Of a DNA stretch of 64,000 nt, positions 47,732 through 59,295 are shown piece after piece (within the stretch, counting starts at the first letter, position 1; every line of letters starts with the position of its first letter). The stretch comes from Massilia agilis (GTDB taxonomy: Bacteria > Pseudomonadota > Gammaproteobacteria > Burkholderiales > Burkholderiaceae_D): the NCBI RefSeq assembly GCF_024756255.1, contig NZ_JANUHB010000002.1:1178001-1242000 (forward strand), written 5' to 3'. The position numbers and the translations under genes were made by a program. Under the pieces are notes generated by a model. That model worked only from the letters and a program-made list of their open reading frames with translations, did no database searches and was not told where the DNA came from.

Positions 47732-47799
47732 GTTTTCCAGTTGTCGTTACGCGGACGTCCCGCGCAGGCGGCAGTGTGGAGCCGCACCCCACTCGTGTC

Positions 47800-47815
47800 A
47801 TTAACCAGGGTTAAT
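47800..47815. promoter_or_regulatory. 16-base palindrome before the Crp/Fnr gene
   Basis: ATTAACC-AG-GGTTAAT, a perfect inverted repeat one base before the GTG start; the AGGG ribosome site lies inside it. Probably an operator for autoregulation or for the divergent gene. Confidence 0.55.
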
Positions 47816-47816
47816 C

Positions 47817-48431
47817 GTGGATACCTCACCCTTGCTTGCCATGCTCGCGCGCTTTGAGCACGCTTTTGGCGCCCCGCTCCCGGAAGCGGGGCGCCTGGCG
47901 GCAGCGGTCCGCGTGCGCGCCCTGCGGCACCGGGAGGCGGCGTTCGAAGCGGGCGAACTGTGCAGCCATGTGTTCGCGGTGCGCTCCGGAATCCTGAAGC
48001 AGGTCTATTTCGGCGCCGACGGCAGCGAGCGGATTAAGAGTTTCGCCGCCCCCGGCGACCTCTTCGGATGTCCGTTCGCGCTGACCGAAGGCGGGCGAAC
48101 CAGCTTTGCAAGCATCAGCATTGGCAGCGCAGTGGTCGAGTCTATCGACTTTCGCCTCGTCGAGGCGCTCGCCGAGCAGCACCCGGCGTGGCAGGCTGCC
48201 GTGGGGCTGGCCTTTCGCCGGCTTGCCGAGATCAAGGTGGTGCGCGAACGCGACCTGCTCATGCTGTCGCCAGCTGAGCTGTACCTCAAGTTCGCACAAG
48301 AGCGGCCGGAGCTTGCCGCAGCCGTGCCGCAAAAGGACCTCGCAGGCTATCTTGGGGTGACGCCGGTGGGGCTGAATCGCATCTTGCGGCGGCTGCGCGA
48401 CACCCCCGCCCCCAGCCCTTGCGGGCAATAG
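47817..48431 (+). CDS. Crp/Fnr-family transcription regulator
   Basis: 204 residues. An N-terminal cyclic-nucleotide-binding-like domain (FEAGELCSHVFAVRSGILKQ; FAAPGDLFGCPFALTEGGRT) is joined by a long helix to a C-terminal winged helix (VPQKDLAGYLGVTPVGLNRI, then LRRL). No FNR iron-sulfur cysteine cluster is seen, so its signal is unknown. The start is GTG, with AGGG six bases upstream inside a palindrome. Confidence 0.88.
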   Translation: MDTSPLLAMLARFEHAFGAPLPEAGRLAAAVRVRALRHREAAFEAGELCSHVFAVRSGILKQVYFGADGSERIKSFAAPGDLFGCPFALTEGGRTSFASISIGSAVVESIDFRLVEALAEQHPAWQAAVGLAFRRLAEIKVVRERDLLMLSPAELYLKFAQERPELAAAVPQKDLAGYLGVTPVGLNRILRRLRDTPAPSPCGQ

Positions 48432-48541
48432 GGCAGCGTGATCCCTGCGGGCGGCGGGCGCCGCCTCACCCGACGCCAGCTAAGCCCGGGCAACCGCCAG
48501 CCGCACCGGCTGGCGCAGCGACAAGCCGCCCACCGTCCGCA

Positions 48542-49315
48542 TCAGAGCGTGGCCGGCCACACGTACTGCGGCACCACGCCCGGCGATTTGCCGATGATGA
48601 TCAGGAGCTCGCGATGGCTGACGATCTGTATGGTTGCCGGGTCGCCGGTGAATGGCGTGAGCTTGCCGTTTTCAATGATGTAGTAGTGGATGTCCCCCGT
48701 CAGGCCCGCAACGCTGGTTGCCGTCAGCTCCTTGCCCCAGACTGAGAAGAACTGGCCAAAGGTGAAGTTCTTCTTCATGTCCGTCTCGTTGTGCACCACG
48801 CCCGTGTGGTCGTGCGTGTGCAGCTCGTAGGCGCAGCCCTTCAGCCCGATTTCCGCCGGCAGGCTCTGGCGCACCCCGTCCTTGTACAGCGAGACCAGCG
48901 AATGCACGTGGTAGGACTCGCCTGACGCGCAGTTGACGCCGTCGATGGGCTTGCCGGTGCCGGAGCCGTCCGGCCACTGCGCCGGGCTGTTGGAGATGGT
49001 GCTCAGCGGCGTGAGCTTGGTATCGAGGCTGACATCGAGCGGCGCCGGCGTGGGGGCCGGCGTCGGTGCCGGCGTTGGCGCGGGCGTTGGCGCGGGCGTT
49101 GGCGCTGGCGTAGGCGCAGGAGTCGGCGCAACGGTCGGTGCCGGCGTGGGGGCCGGCGTCGGGGCTGTCGTCGGCGCCGGGGTGGGCTGGGGCGGATCCT
49201 GCCCGCTCTGGTTCTGGTCGTGCGACGGGTTGTCACCGCCGCAGGCGGTGAGCAACAGCAGTGCCGACAGAGCCACGTGCGGCACCAATCGAGAATTCGT
49301 TTTGCTGACAGCCAT
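48542..49315 (-). CDS. Lipoprotein with a Pro-Thr-Ala-Pro tandem linker and His-rich domain
   Basis: 257 residues. The lipobox is in [11 protein letters not shown], so Cys about 26 is lipidated. Residues about 45-95 are a run of roughly twelve TPAP units coded by a near-perfect 12-base DNA repeat. The folded domain (about 95-257) contains [14 protein letters not shown] and [15 protein letters not shown], with histidines spaced as for a metal site, then [15 protein letters not shown] recall this HxH/THDxTG pattern as a conserved domain of unknown function. GGAG precedes the ATG by 8 bases. Confidence 0.75.
   Translation of the reverse strand: MAVSKTNSRLVPHVALSALLLLTACGGDNPSHDQNQSGQDPPQPTPAPTTAPTPAPTPAPTVAPTPAPTPAPTPAPTPAPTPAPTPAPTPAPLDVSLDTKLTPLSTISNSPAQWPDGSGTGKPIDGVNCASGESYHVHSLVSLYKDGVRQSLPAEIGLKGCAYELHTHDHTGVVHNETDMKKNFTFGQFFSVWGKELTATSVAGLTGDIHYYIIENGKLTPFTGDPATIQIVSHRELLIIIGKSPGVVPQYVWPATL
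49028..49194. repeat. 12-base tandem repeat coding the TPAP linker
   Basis: Repeated GGCGCGGGCGTT and variants (GGCGTTGGCGCG, GGCGTAGGCGCA) on the plus strand, about 14 units. Such arrays can change length by slippage. Confidence 0.8.
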
Positions 49316-49657
49316 GATGGGCGCTCCTGTAGTGGGTGTGATCGATGAAACCGACGAAACAAATCCACAAGCGGCGGCGCGCACGCGTCGTATGATTTTC
49401 TTGGAATGGACGCCCAACCCGACAGTACGCAGCCCCCAGCAGTCGTTCCTGAACATCGCGCTGTAGAGAATTCTAGGGGTGGGACTCAGCCGTTCATTTA
49501 GCGCGCATCAAGCAGGCGGTGGCGCGGAAACGAAACTCGGCCGTGAGGGCGTTGTCGTTGAACGGAAAGCGTTTGGTACGTTCCGGCAAATACAAAAACG
49601 TCGCCCCCGCTCAGGCGAGGACGACGTTTTCAGGCAACTGCGGGGCAGTCGGGAGGC
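49316..49657. other. Gap between lipoprotein and acyl-CoA dehydrogenase genes
   Basis: 342 bases. It should hold the lipoprotein promoter (no clear boxes seen) and, at its right end, the dehydrogenase terminator. No small gene is supported. Confidence 0.5.
49594..49630 (-). terminator. Terminator of the acyl-CoA dehydrogenase gene, derived from a family B-like repeat
   Basis: Minus strand AAAACGTCG TCCTCGCC/GGGGGCGACGTTTT stem followed by T-rich DNA, 28 bases after the stop. The stem has the family B core. Confidence 0.75.
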
Positions 49658-51448
49658 TTAGAACTGGTCTTCAGCCAGCGCCAGCACGCCGGCGCTGCCC
49701 TCCACGATCGCAGTGCGCAGGCCGCCGGCTTGCGACAGGATGTGGTCGGCGAAGAAGCGCGCAGTGGTGATCTTGGCGCGCAGGAAGGCGGCATCGCCCT
49801 CGCCTGCCTGCAGCTTCTTGTGCGCCACCAGCGCAGCGCGCGCCATCTGCCAGCCACCCAGCACGATGCCGGCCAGCTTCAGGTACAGCACGCTGCCCGC
49901 GAACACGCCCTTGATGTCCGACTTGACGTTGGCCACCATGTAGTCCACCACCTGTTCCAGCGCCGCGCTGCCGGCCGCGAGCTCGCGCCGCATGGCCGCA
50001 AACTCGTCGCCCTGCACCTCGGCCAGCTGCGCCTCGGTGGCGCGCACCTGCGCCAGGATCGACTTGGCCACGGCGCCGCCGTCACGCACGGTCTTGCGGC
50101 CCACCAGGTCGTTGGCCTGGATCGCGGTGGTGCCTTCGTAGATGGTCAGGATCTTGGCGTCGCGGTAGTGCTGTGCCGCGCCGGTCTCCTCGATGAAGCC
50201 CATGCCGCCGTGGACCTGCACGCCGTCGCGCGCCACGTTTTCGCTCATCTCGGTGGACCAGCCCTTGATGACCGGGACCAGGTATTCGTACACCGCCAGG
50301 TTGGCCTTGCGGGTCGCTTCGTCAGGATGGTGGTGCGCCAGGTCCGACAGGCCCGCGCCCACGTACGCCAGCGCGCGCGCGGCCTCGGTCTGGGCGCGCA
50401 TCGACATCAGCATGCGGCGCACGTCCGGGTGGTGGATGATCGACACCGGGCCGCTGGAACCGGCCAGGTCGCGCGACTGCACGCGGTCTTTTGCGTACGC
50501 CACCGCCTTCTGGTAGGCGCGCTCGGCCAGTGCGATGCCCTGCATGCCCACGCCGAAGCGGGCCGCGTTCATCATGATGAACATGTATTCCAGGCCGCGG
50601 TTCTCCTCGCCCACCAGGTAGCCGGTTGCGCCGCCATGGTCGCCGAACTGCAGCACGGCGGTCGGGCTGGCCTTGATGCCCAGCTTGTGCTCGATCGAGA
50701 CGCAGTGCGCGTCGTTGCGCGCGCCCAGCGAGCCGTCTTCGTTGACCAGGAACTTGGGCACGATGAACAGCGAAATGCCCTTCACCCCCGGCGGTGCGTC
50801 CGGCGTGCGGGCCAGCACCAGGTGGATGATGTTCTCGGCCATGTCGTGCTCGCCGTAGGTGATGAAGATCTTGGTGCCGAACACCTTGTAGGTGCCGTCG
50901 CCCTGCGGCACGGCGCGGGTGCGCACGGCAGCCAGGTCGGAGCCTGCCTGCGGCTCGGTCAGGTTCATGGTGCCGGTCCACTTGCCGGTGATGAGCGGCT
51001 CGATGAAGCGCGCTTTCTGTTCTTCCGAACCGGCGGTGAGCAGCGCCTCGATCGCGCCGTCGGTCAGCAGCGCCACCAGCGCGAACGACAGGCTGGACGC
51101 GTGCAGCATCTCGATGCACGGCGTGGCCACCAGCTTGGGCAGGCCCTGGCCGCCGAATTCGGTCGGGTGCTGCACACCCTGCCAGCCGGCTTCGACAAAG
51201 CCCTTGAAGGCTTCCTTGAAGCCCTTCGAGGTGGTGACGTTGCCGTCGTGCCAGAAGCTCGGCTCCTTGTCACTCGGGTGGTTCAGCGGGGCAATGACCT
51301 CGCCGCAGAATTTCGCGTTTTCCTCCAGCACCGCTTCGACGGTGTCGGGGGTGGCGTCCTCGCAGCCGGGCAGCTGGCTGATCTCGGACAGGTTGGCCAG
51401 TTCGTTGAGCACGAACTGCATGTCTTTCAGGGGGGCGATGTAGCTCAC
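49658..51448 (-). CDS. Acyl-CoA dehydrogenase, DmdC/AcdC-like
   Basis: 596 residues, the long acyl-CoA dehydrogenase class with a C-terminal extension. MTEPQAGSDLAAVRT-like motif appears as TMNLTEPQAGSDLAAVRT; the FAD/substrate region continues in GTKIFITYGEHDMAENIIHL and QVHGGMGFIEETGAAQHYRD (with catalytic Glu nearby). It oxidises acyl-CoA to enoyl-CoA, passing electrons to the ETF encoded upstream on the same strand. The GTG at 51448 has GGAG six bases upstream and begins SYIAPLKDMQF as in relatives. Confidence 0.93.
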   Translation of the reverse strand: MSYIAPLKDMQFVLNELANLSEISQLPGCEDATPDTVEAVLEENAKFCGEVIAPLNHPSDKEPSFWHDGNVTTSKGFKEAFKGFVEAGWQGVQHPTEFGGQGLPKLVATPCIEMLHASSLSFALVALLTDGAIEALLTAGSEEQKARFIEPLITGKWTGTMNLTEPQAGSDLAAVRTRAVPQGDGTYKVFGTKIFITYGEHDMAENIIHLVLARTPDAPPGVKGISLFIVPKFLVNEDGSLGARNDAHCVSIEHKLGIKASPTAVLQFGDHGGATGYLVGEENRGLEYMFIMMNAARFGVGMQGIALAERAYQKAVAYAKDRVQSRDLAGSSGPVSIIHHPDVRRMLMSMRAQTEAARALAYVGAGLSDLAHHHPDEATRKANLAVYEYLVPVIKGWSTEMSENVARDGVQVHGGMGFIEETGAAQHYRDAKILTIYEGTTAIQANDLVGRKTVRDGGAVAKSILAQVRATEAQLAEVQGDEFAAMRRELAAGSAALEQVVDYMVANVKSDIKGVFAGSVLYLKLAGIVLGGWQMARAALVAHKKLQAGEGDAAFLRAKITTARFFADHILSQAGGLRTAIVEGSAGVLALAEDQF

Positions 51449-51484
51449 CTTGGTCTCCTCGTAATTCAATGCGCAGATACAAAA

Positions 51485-51590
51485 ACGTCGTTCCCGCCGC
51501 AACGGGAACCCAATCGTGCAAGCGTAGCGGCTGCGGTTGACGCAGCGCTTACGCCGGCACAACGGATTCCCGCCTGGGCGGGAACGACGT
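51485..51590. repeat. Inverted pair of family B repeats between etfA and the dehydrogenase gene
   Basis: CGTCGTTCCCG...CGGGAACCCA at 51485-51512 and its inverse CGGATTCCCGCCTGGGCGGGAACGACGT near 51563-51590 (split: CGGATTCCCGCC then GGCGGGAACGACGT). It occupies most of the 186-base gap and may attenuate read-through from etfA. Confidence 0.8.
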
Positions 51591-51634
51591 GTGTGGAATG
51601 GGCGGAAGGTTTCATCACTCCCGCCCCGTGGCGA

Positions 51635-52567
51635 TCAGCCCAGTTCCTTGACCAGTTCCGGCACGACCTCGAACAGGTCGCCCACCAGGCCGTAGTCGGC
51701 CACCGAGAAGATCGGCGCTTCCGGATCCTTGTTGATGGCGACGATGGTCTTGGAGTCCTTCATGCCGGCCAGGTGCTGGATAGCGCCCGAGATGCCCACC
51801 GCGATGTACAGCTGCGGCGCGACGATCTTACCGGTCTGGCCAACCTGCCAGTCGTTCGGCACGAAGCCCGCATCCACGGCGGCGCGCGATGCGCCCATGG
51901 CCGCGCCCAGCTTGTCGGCCAGCGGTTCCAGGATCTTGAAGTTCTCGCCCGAGCCCATGCCGCGGCCGCCCGAGACGATGATCTTGGCGGCGGTCAGCTC
52001 CGGACGGTCCGACTTGGCCATCTCGCGGCCGACGAAGGACGACTTGCCCGAGTCGCCAACCGGCGACAGCTTCTCGACGGCGGCCGAACCGCCGGTGGCG
52101 GCAGCAGCGTCAAAGCCGGTGCTGCGCACGGTGATGACCTTGACCTTGTCCGACGACTGCACGGTAGCGATGGCGTTACCGGCGTAGATCGGGCGCTCGA
52201 AGGTGTCCGGCGCATCGACCTTGGTGATTTCGGAGATCTGGGCCACGTCCAGTTTGGCGGCCACACGCGGCAGCACGTTCTTGCCGAAGGCGGTGGCGGG
52301 AGCCAGGATGTGCGAGTAGGAACCGGCGACGGCCAGCGCCTGCTCGGCCACGTTCTCGGCCAGGCCATCGGCAAAGTACGCCGCGTCGGCCAGCAGCACC
52401 TTGGACACGCCGGCGATCTGCGCGGCCTGCTCGGCGGCAGCAGCGGCGTTGGCGCCGGCGACCAGCACGTGGACTTCGCCGCCGCACTGTGCGGCCGCGG
52501 TAACGGTGTTGAGAGTGCTGCCCTTGATGGAGGCGTTGTCGTGTTCTGCGATAACTAATGCGACCAT
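51635..52567 (-). CDS. etfA: Electron transfer flavoprotein alpha subunit
   Basis: 310 residues. The N-terminal domain has [20 protein letters not shown]; the C-terminal FAD-binding domain has [18 protein letters not shown] sequence ([20 protein letters not shown]) and [20 protein letters not shown]. It carries electrons from acyl-CoA dehydrogenases to ETF-quinone oxidoreductase. It follows etfB by 36 bases. Confidence 0.97.
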   Translation of the reverse strand: MVALVIAEHDNASIKGSTLNTVTAAAQCGGEVHVLVAGANAAAAAEQAAQIAGVSKVLLADAAYFADGLAENVAEQALAVAGSYSHILAPATAFGKNVLPRVAAKLDVAQISEITKVDAPDTFERPIYAGNAIATVQSSDKVKVITVRSTGFDAAAATGGSAAVEKLSPVGDSGKSSFVGREMAKSDRPELTAAKIIVSGGRGMGSGENFKILEPLADKLGAAMGASRAAVDAGFVPNDWQVGQTGKIVAPQLYIAVGISGAIQHLAGMKDSKTIVAINKDPEAPIFSVADYGLVGDLFEVVPELVKELG

Positions 52568-52603
52568 GATTGAATCCTTATGTGTGAGACGGCCAGGCCG
52601 CGA

Positions 52604-53353
52604 TCAGATGACTTTCGCTTCGGTGCGCAGCTTCTGCACCAGGGTCGCCACGTCGGGCACCTTGATGCCGGCCGAGCGCTTGGGCGGCTCCACGACTTTC
52701 AGCGTCTTCAGGCGCGGGGTGACGTCCACGCCCAGGTCTTCCGGCTTGATCGTCTCGAGCGGCTTTTTCTTGGCCTTCATGATGTTCGGCAGCGTCACGT
52801 AGCGCGGCTCGTTCAGGCGCAGGTCGGTGGTGATCACGGCCGGCAGCGACAGGGCCACGGTTTCCAGGCCGCCGTCCACTTCGCGGGTCACGGTGACCTT
52901 GCCGTCTTCCACCACCACTTTCGACGCAAAGGTGGCCTGCGGCCAGCCCAGCAGCGCCGCGACCATCTGGCCGGTCTGGTTGGAGTCGTCGTCGATCGCC
53001 TGCTTGCCCAGGATGATGAGCTGCGGCTGTTCCTTGTCGGCCAGCGCCTTGATCACCTTGGCCACGCCCAGCGGCTCGGTCTCGACCGCGGTCTCGACCA
53101 GGATGCCGCGGTCGGCGCCGATCGCCATGCCGGTGCGCAGGGTTTCCTGGCACTGGGCCACGCCCACCGACACCGCCACCACTTCGGTAACCTTGCCGCC
53201 TTCCTTCAGGCGCACCGCTTCCTCGAGCGCGATCTCGTCAAACGGATTCATCGACATCTTGACATTGGCGATATCCACGCCACTGCCATCGGACTTGACG
53301 CGGACCTTGACGTTGTAGTCGACCACGCGCTTGACCGGTACCAGGACTTTCAT
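52604..53353 (-). CDS. etfB: Electron transfer flavoprotein beta subunit
   Basis: 249 residues. [40 protein letters not shown] and the AMP-binding/recognition loop around [20 protein letters not shown] are typical. The ETF beta subunit binds AMP and contacts the dehydrogenase through its recognition loop. First gene of the etfBA-acd cluster. Confidence 0.97.
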   Translation of the reverse strand: MKVLVPVKRVVDYNVKVRVKSDGSGVDIANVKMSMNPFDEIALEEAVRLKEGGKVTEVVAVSVGVAQCQETLRTGMAIGADRGILVETAVETEPLGVAKVIKALADKEQPQLIILGKQAIDDDSNQTGQMVAALLGWPQATFASKVVVEDGKVTVTREVDGGLETVALSLPAVITTDLRLNEPRYVTLPNIMKAKKKPLETIKPEDLGVDVTPRLKTLKVVEPPKRSAGIKVPDVATLVQKLRTEAKVI

Positions 53354-53385
53354 ATGTTTTGCCTTTGGAATGTGAAAAAGTGTCG

Positions 53386-53407
53386 GACCAAAATGGTCTA
53401 GATTATA
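53386..53407 (-). promoter_or_regulatory. etfB promoter -10 with overlapping start-site palindrome
   Basis: TATAAT on the minus strand (53407-53402) with GACCA-N3-TGGTC (53398-53386) immediately downstream, at the expected transcription start. A second palindrome GCACGACCGTGC lies near 53438-53449. The position fits a repressor operator. Confidence 0.6.
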
Positions 53408-53546
53408 AGGGGAAAAATGGTTCAGGACTAAATTAAAGCACGACCGTGCGATTTTCCACTAGAGCTTTCCTCCTAATTCTTCACCTGGGTCATTGTCGGG
53501 AAACAGGCGCGGGCCGCGCCGGTGCAGCCCGCTGTGCCACGCGCCT

Positions 53547-53804
53547 TTACTTGCGGCGCATGAGGAAGGTGTACTCGCCGTCTTGTTGGGTGTGCGACAG
53601 CAGCGTGTTGCCGGTTTGTTTGGCGAAGGCCTGGAAATCGCGCACCGAGCCGGAGTCGGTGGCCACGATGCGCAGCACCTCGCCGGTCTGCATCTCGGCA
53701 AGTGCCTTCTTGGCTTTCAGGATCGGGAGCGGGCAGTTCAGGCCGCGCGCATCCAGGTCTTTCTGGAATTCCATGGTTTCAAGTTCGCAGAGGGTATCGC
53801 TCAT
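53547..53804 (-). CDS. tusA: Sulfur-carrier protein TusA
   Basis: 85 residues. The active Cys is in LDARGLNCPLPILKAKKALA, the TusA/SirA signature; the C-terminal half ends TQQDGEYTFLMRRK. TusA relays persulfide sulfur, for example to tRNA thiolation and molybdenum cofactor synthesis. The ATG at 53804 is used; an internal ATG at 53774 (MEFQKDL) would give a 75-residue form closer to E. coli length. Confidence 0.85.
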   Translation of the reverse strand: MSDTLCELETMEFQKDLDARGLNCPLPILKAKKALAEMQTGEVLRIVATDSGSVRDFQAFAKQTGNTLLSHTQQDGEYTFLMRRK

Positions 53805-54164
53805 GGTGCCTGCAATTCGTCGTGTGAATACTACTCCAAAACGGCGATTATGACGCAGCGCACCAAAAAGGGGTATCTCTGTTGCATAGCAACAACGACA
53901 AGTGGCTTGCGATAATGTCAAGCGCCGAACAGCCTTCCGCCTCGGCTTGCCCCCCTAACCCTAGAGTCGTCATCCCGGCGAAGGCCGGGATCCATAGACC
54001 GTTTGCGGGGCCGTACACTCAGCATGGATCCCGGCCTTCGCCGGGATGACGGTTTTACGGGTAACGACTTGGGATCGAGCGTGCTTGCACCGTTACAGTG
54101 CAACAACAAAAAAGGCGCGCGGATCGCTCCGCGCACCTCTTCATTCAAAACGTCGCCGGGACGG
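53805..54164. other. Gap between tusA and alaS
   Basis: 360 bases holding the tusA upstream region and a family B inverted pair. No gene is supported. Confidence 0.5.
53966..54052. repeat. Inverted pair of family B repeats
   Basis: GTCATCCCGGCGAAGGCC/GGGATCCATAGAC at 53966-53999 and its near-perfect inverse at 54017-54052. Together they can form one long cruciform. Confidence 0.85.
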
Positions 54165-56774
<2,610 letters not shown>

Positions 56775-56836
56775 GTCTTGTGGGCGGAGGATGGCTGCGT
56801 TTTCGTTTTATTGCGGTGCACGAAACAGGATTTCCG

Positions 56837-56860
56837 ATTATATCTCAGTCACCGGTGACT
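56837..56860 (-). promoter_or_regulatory. alaS promoter with a spacer palindrome
   Basis: TATAAT -10 on the minus strand (56842-56837) and, four bases upstream, the perfect 14-base palindrome AGTCACCGGTGACT (56847-56860), inside the spacer region. E. coli AlaRS represses its own promoter by binding a palindrome near the start site. Confidence 0.6.
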
Positions 56861-56932
56861 TATGCAGGGGGTCAACCCGGCACTGATGGCAACGGTTGAG
56901 GGGGTGGAATGGATGACAACGGAAATGCGCCG

Positions 56933-57007
56933 GTAGGGTGGGCTCTTGAGCCCACGCGGTGGTCAAGCGGCTCGTGCGCCGCGCGTGGGCACAAGTGCCC
57001 ACCCTAC
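56933..57007. repeat. Family A paired palindrome (copy 5)
   Basis: GTAGGGTGGGCTCTTGAGCCCACGCG, a spacer, then GCGTGGGC ACAAGT GCCCACCCTAC. The right end makes the TAG stop of the diesterase gene (57004-57006). Confidence 0.88.
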
Positions 57008-57765
57008 CCGATCGCGAAGTTCGGGCCAATCTGGTCGATGCGGTCGGTGCAAAACGCATCCACGCCCCAGCCGAGCAGCTCGCGCGCCCGTGCCGGGTCG
57101 TTGACGGTGTAGCAAAACAGCGCCAGCCCGGCCGCCTTAACCTGCGCCGCCTGCTCGCGCGTCAGGTTCCGGTGGTTGGCATGGACCGCCACCGCATCGA
57201 CCTCGCGCGCGCGGCGCTCCCAGTCCGGCGGCAGCTCGCTCATCAGGCAGGCGCGTGGCACCTGCGGCGCCAGTTCGCGCGCCGACTCCAGCGCCTCGTG
57301 GCTGAACGATGACAGCAGCGGCACCCGGTCCTTCTGACCCGCGGCGATCTCGTCCGCGAACATCGACGACACGATCCGGGCCACCACTGCACCCGTCTCC
57401 AGGTCGTAACCCGGCGCCGGCTTGATCTCGATGTTCATCCACACCCCGTTGGCCTTGCAGAACTGGGCAAACTCGACGAACAGCGGCACCGGCTCGCTCT
57501 TGTATTGACGGCCAAACCAGCCGCCCGCGTCCATTGCCGCCAGTTCGCGCGCGTCGTAATCGAACACGTTGCCCGAGCCCGCCACTGTGCGACCCAGCCA
57601 GGGATCGTGCATGACGACGGGGACGCCATCGCGCGCCAGCATCACGTCGTACTCGATGGCGCGAAAGCCGCGCGCCATTCCCTCGCGCAGGCCCGCCAGC
57701 GTGTTTTCCGGAGCCAGCGTGCCACCGCCGCGGTGGGCCAGCACTGTCGCAGGATATAGCCACAT
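57004..57765 (-). CDS. ugpQ: Glycerophosphodiester phosphodiesterase
   Basis: 253 residues of a GDPD TIM barrel. Catalytic motifs HRGGGTLAPENTLAG, EYDVMLARDGVPVVMHD and NIEIKPAPG are in order. It splits glycerophosphodiesters to glycerol-3-P and alcohol. No signal peptide, so the cytosolic UgpQ type. The stop codon is supplied by a family A repeat. Confidence 0.92.
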   Translation of the reverse strand: MWLYPATVLAHRGGGTLAPENTLAGLREGMARGFRAIEYDVMLARDGVPVVMHDPWLGRTVAGSGNVFDYDARELAAMDAGGWFGRQYKSEPVPLFVEFAQFCKANGVWMNIEIKPAPGYDLETGAVVARIVSSMFADEIAAGQKDRVPLLSSFSHEALESARELAPQVPRACLMSELPPDWERRAREVDAVAVHANHRNLTREQAAQVKAAGLALFCYTVNDPARARELLGWGVDAFCTDRIDQIGPNFAIG

Positions 57766-57777
57766 GATTCGCCCCCC

Positions 57778-58110
57778 CTAGAGATGCGTCGCCACGTACA
57801 TGAAGGCGCCGGCGTTCACCGCCACCGTGGCCCAGGACCGTGCCTGGAACGATGGCTTGGCCGTCTTGTGCCGCAGCCACTGTTGCGCCAGCACCGCCCC
57901 CGGCCAGCCGCCCGCCAAGCCCAGCAGGAGCAAGGTGCGCTCGGGCGTGCGGCGTGCATGCGCGCGGGCCGCGGCCTTGTCCAACGCGTAGGCGCCAAAG
58001 CAGACGGCGCTGACGACGAGGTAGGCCAGCCCGATGTAGCCCGGTACATGCCAGAGCAAGGTTGCGGCGGCATAGAACGCAGCGAAGGCAAGGACGGCGA
58101 CGGTGTGCAT
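57778..58110 (-). CDS. DUF1294 membrane protein
   Basis: 110 residues with three to four helices (VAVLAFAAFYAAATLLWHV; IGLAYLVVSAVCFGAYALDK; LLLLGLAGGWPGAVLAQQWL) and the motif RHKTAKPSFQARSW typical of DUF1294. Role unknown. The ATG at 58110 lacks a clear ribosome site. It ends 13 bases before ugpQ starts. Confidence 0.8.
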   Translation of the reverse strand: MHTVAVLAFAAFYAAATLLWHVPGYIGLAYLVVSAVCFGAYALDKAAARAHARRTPERTLLLLGLAGGWPGAVLAQQWLRHKTAKPSFQARSWATVAVNAGAFMYVATHL

Positions 58111-58250
58111 GGGCAAGGAGCTTACGCCCTGCCCTGACGGCTGTCCATGAGGCAACCGGGCTAAAGGCCATCTTCGTTCGCTACCGAACGGAGCCGCCGA
58201 GCGCCACGGCCTACCCTCGACCTTCGACCTGTTTTCATCGGGAGGCCATG

Positions 58251-58781
58251 ATGGGCTTTGATTTGGGAAACCTGTTACAGCAATACATCGGCGGCGCGCA
58301 GAACGCGAACACGGCGCAGGCCGCGGACGACTTCGAGCGCGTGGCTCAGAACGCGCCGCGCGAAACGGTCGCCCAGGGCGTGACCCAGGCGCTGCGCTCG
58401 GACGAGACACCGCCGTTCCCGCAGATGGTCAGCCACATGTTCGGCCAGAGCAATCCGGACCAGCGCGCCGGCATGCTCAACCAGATCCTGTCCAGCGTTG
58501 GACCGCAGATCCTGTCGTCGGTGGCCGGCGGCGCGCTCGGCAACATCCTGGGCGGCCACCAGGGCGGCCAGCCACAAGTGACGCCGGAACAGGCTGCGCA
58601 GGTGTCGCCCCAGCAGGTGCAGGAGATCGCGGCCAAGGCCGAACAGCACAACCCGGGCGTGGTGGACACGATGGGCAATTTCTACGCGCAGCATCCGAAC
58701 CTGGTCAAGGCGGTCGGCGGCGCGGCGCTGGCCATCGCGCTTGGCCACATCGCGCAAGGCATGCAGCAGCGGCGCCAGTAA
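58251..58781 (+). CDS. Conserved hypothetical protein, helical
   Basis: 176 residues, MGFDLGNLLQQYIGGAQNAN at the start, with a Gly-rich hydrophobic stretch (LSSVAGGALGNILGG) and a C-terminal one (VGGAALAIALGHIAQGM). I recognise no named family. GGAGG lies five bases before the second of two adjacent ATGs. It is followed 22 bases later by the DUF3597 gene, probably one operon. Confidence 0.65.
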   Translation: MGFDLGNLLQQYIGGAQNANTAQAADDFERVAQNAPRETVAQGVTQALRSDETPPFPQMVSHMFGQSNPDQRAGMLNQILSSVGPQILSSVAGGALGNILGGHQGGQPQVTPEQAAQVSPQQVQEIAAKAEQHNPGVVDTMGNFYAQHPNLVKAVGGAALAIALGHIAQGMQQRRQ

Positions 58782-58803
58782 TCACTCACACAAAGGAACA
58801 ACC

Positions 58804-59292
58804 ATGGGCATCCTCAGCAATATCTTCCACAAGATCTTTCCCTCATCGCATCCGGCGGTGACCCAGGCACAGGCCAACACCAGTACCGCGCCGGCAGGTT
58901 CGGCCGGCGGACAGCCGCAGGTCTCGCAGCAACGGGCGCCGCAGCAGCAGCCGCAGGCCGGGGTGCAGCAGCCGCAAGGCGGCGCCCAGCAGCCCCAGGC
59001 GGGGGTGCAGCAACCGCAGGCCGCCGCCGTGCCACAGGTGGACGTGGAGCAGGTGCTGAACAATATGCAAAAGCAGTCGGGCCAGCAGCTGAACTGGCGC
59101 ACCTCGATCGTCGACCTGCTCAAGCTGCTAGGACTGGACAGCAGCCTGCAGGCGCGCAAGGAGCTGGCAGCCGAGCTGCATTACAGCGGTGACACCAGCG
59201 ACTCGGCCACGATGAACATCTGGCTGCACCGCCAGGTGATGAACAAGCTGGCGGCCAATGGCGGCAAGGTGCCGGACGACCTGAAGGACTGA
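58804..59292 (+). CDS. DUF3597 family protein with a Gln-Pro repeat
   Basis: 162 residues. MGILSNIFHKIFPSSHP opens as DUF3597; residues about 42-76 are Gln/Pro-rich repeats (QPQAGVQQPQGGAQQPQAGV); the C-terminal half (LNWRTSIVDLLKLLGLDSSL, then ARKELAAELHYSG) is the conserved fold. Function unknown; structures of relatives show a small helical domain. Upstream spacing of 22 bases suggests co-transcription. Confidence 0.82.
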   Translation: MGILSNIFHKIFPSSHPAVTQAQANTSTAPAGSAGGQPQVSQQRAPQQQPQAGVQQPQGGAQQPQAGVQQPQAAAVPQVDVEQVLNNMQKQSGQQLNWRTSIVDLLKLLGLDSSLQARKELAAELHYSGDTSDSATMNIWLHRQVMNKLAANGGKVPDDLKD

Positions 59293-59295
59293 CGC

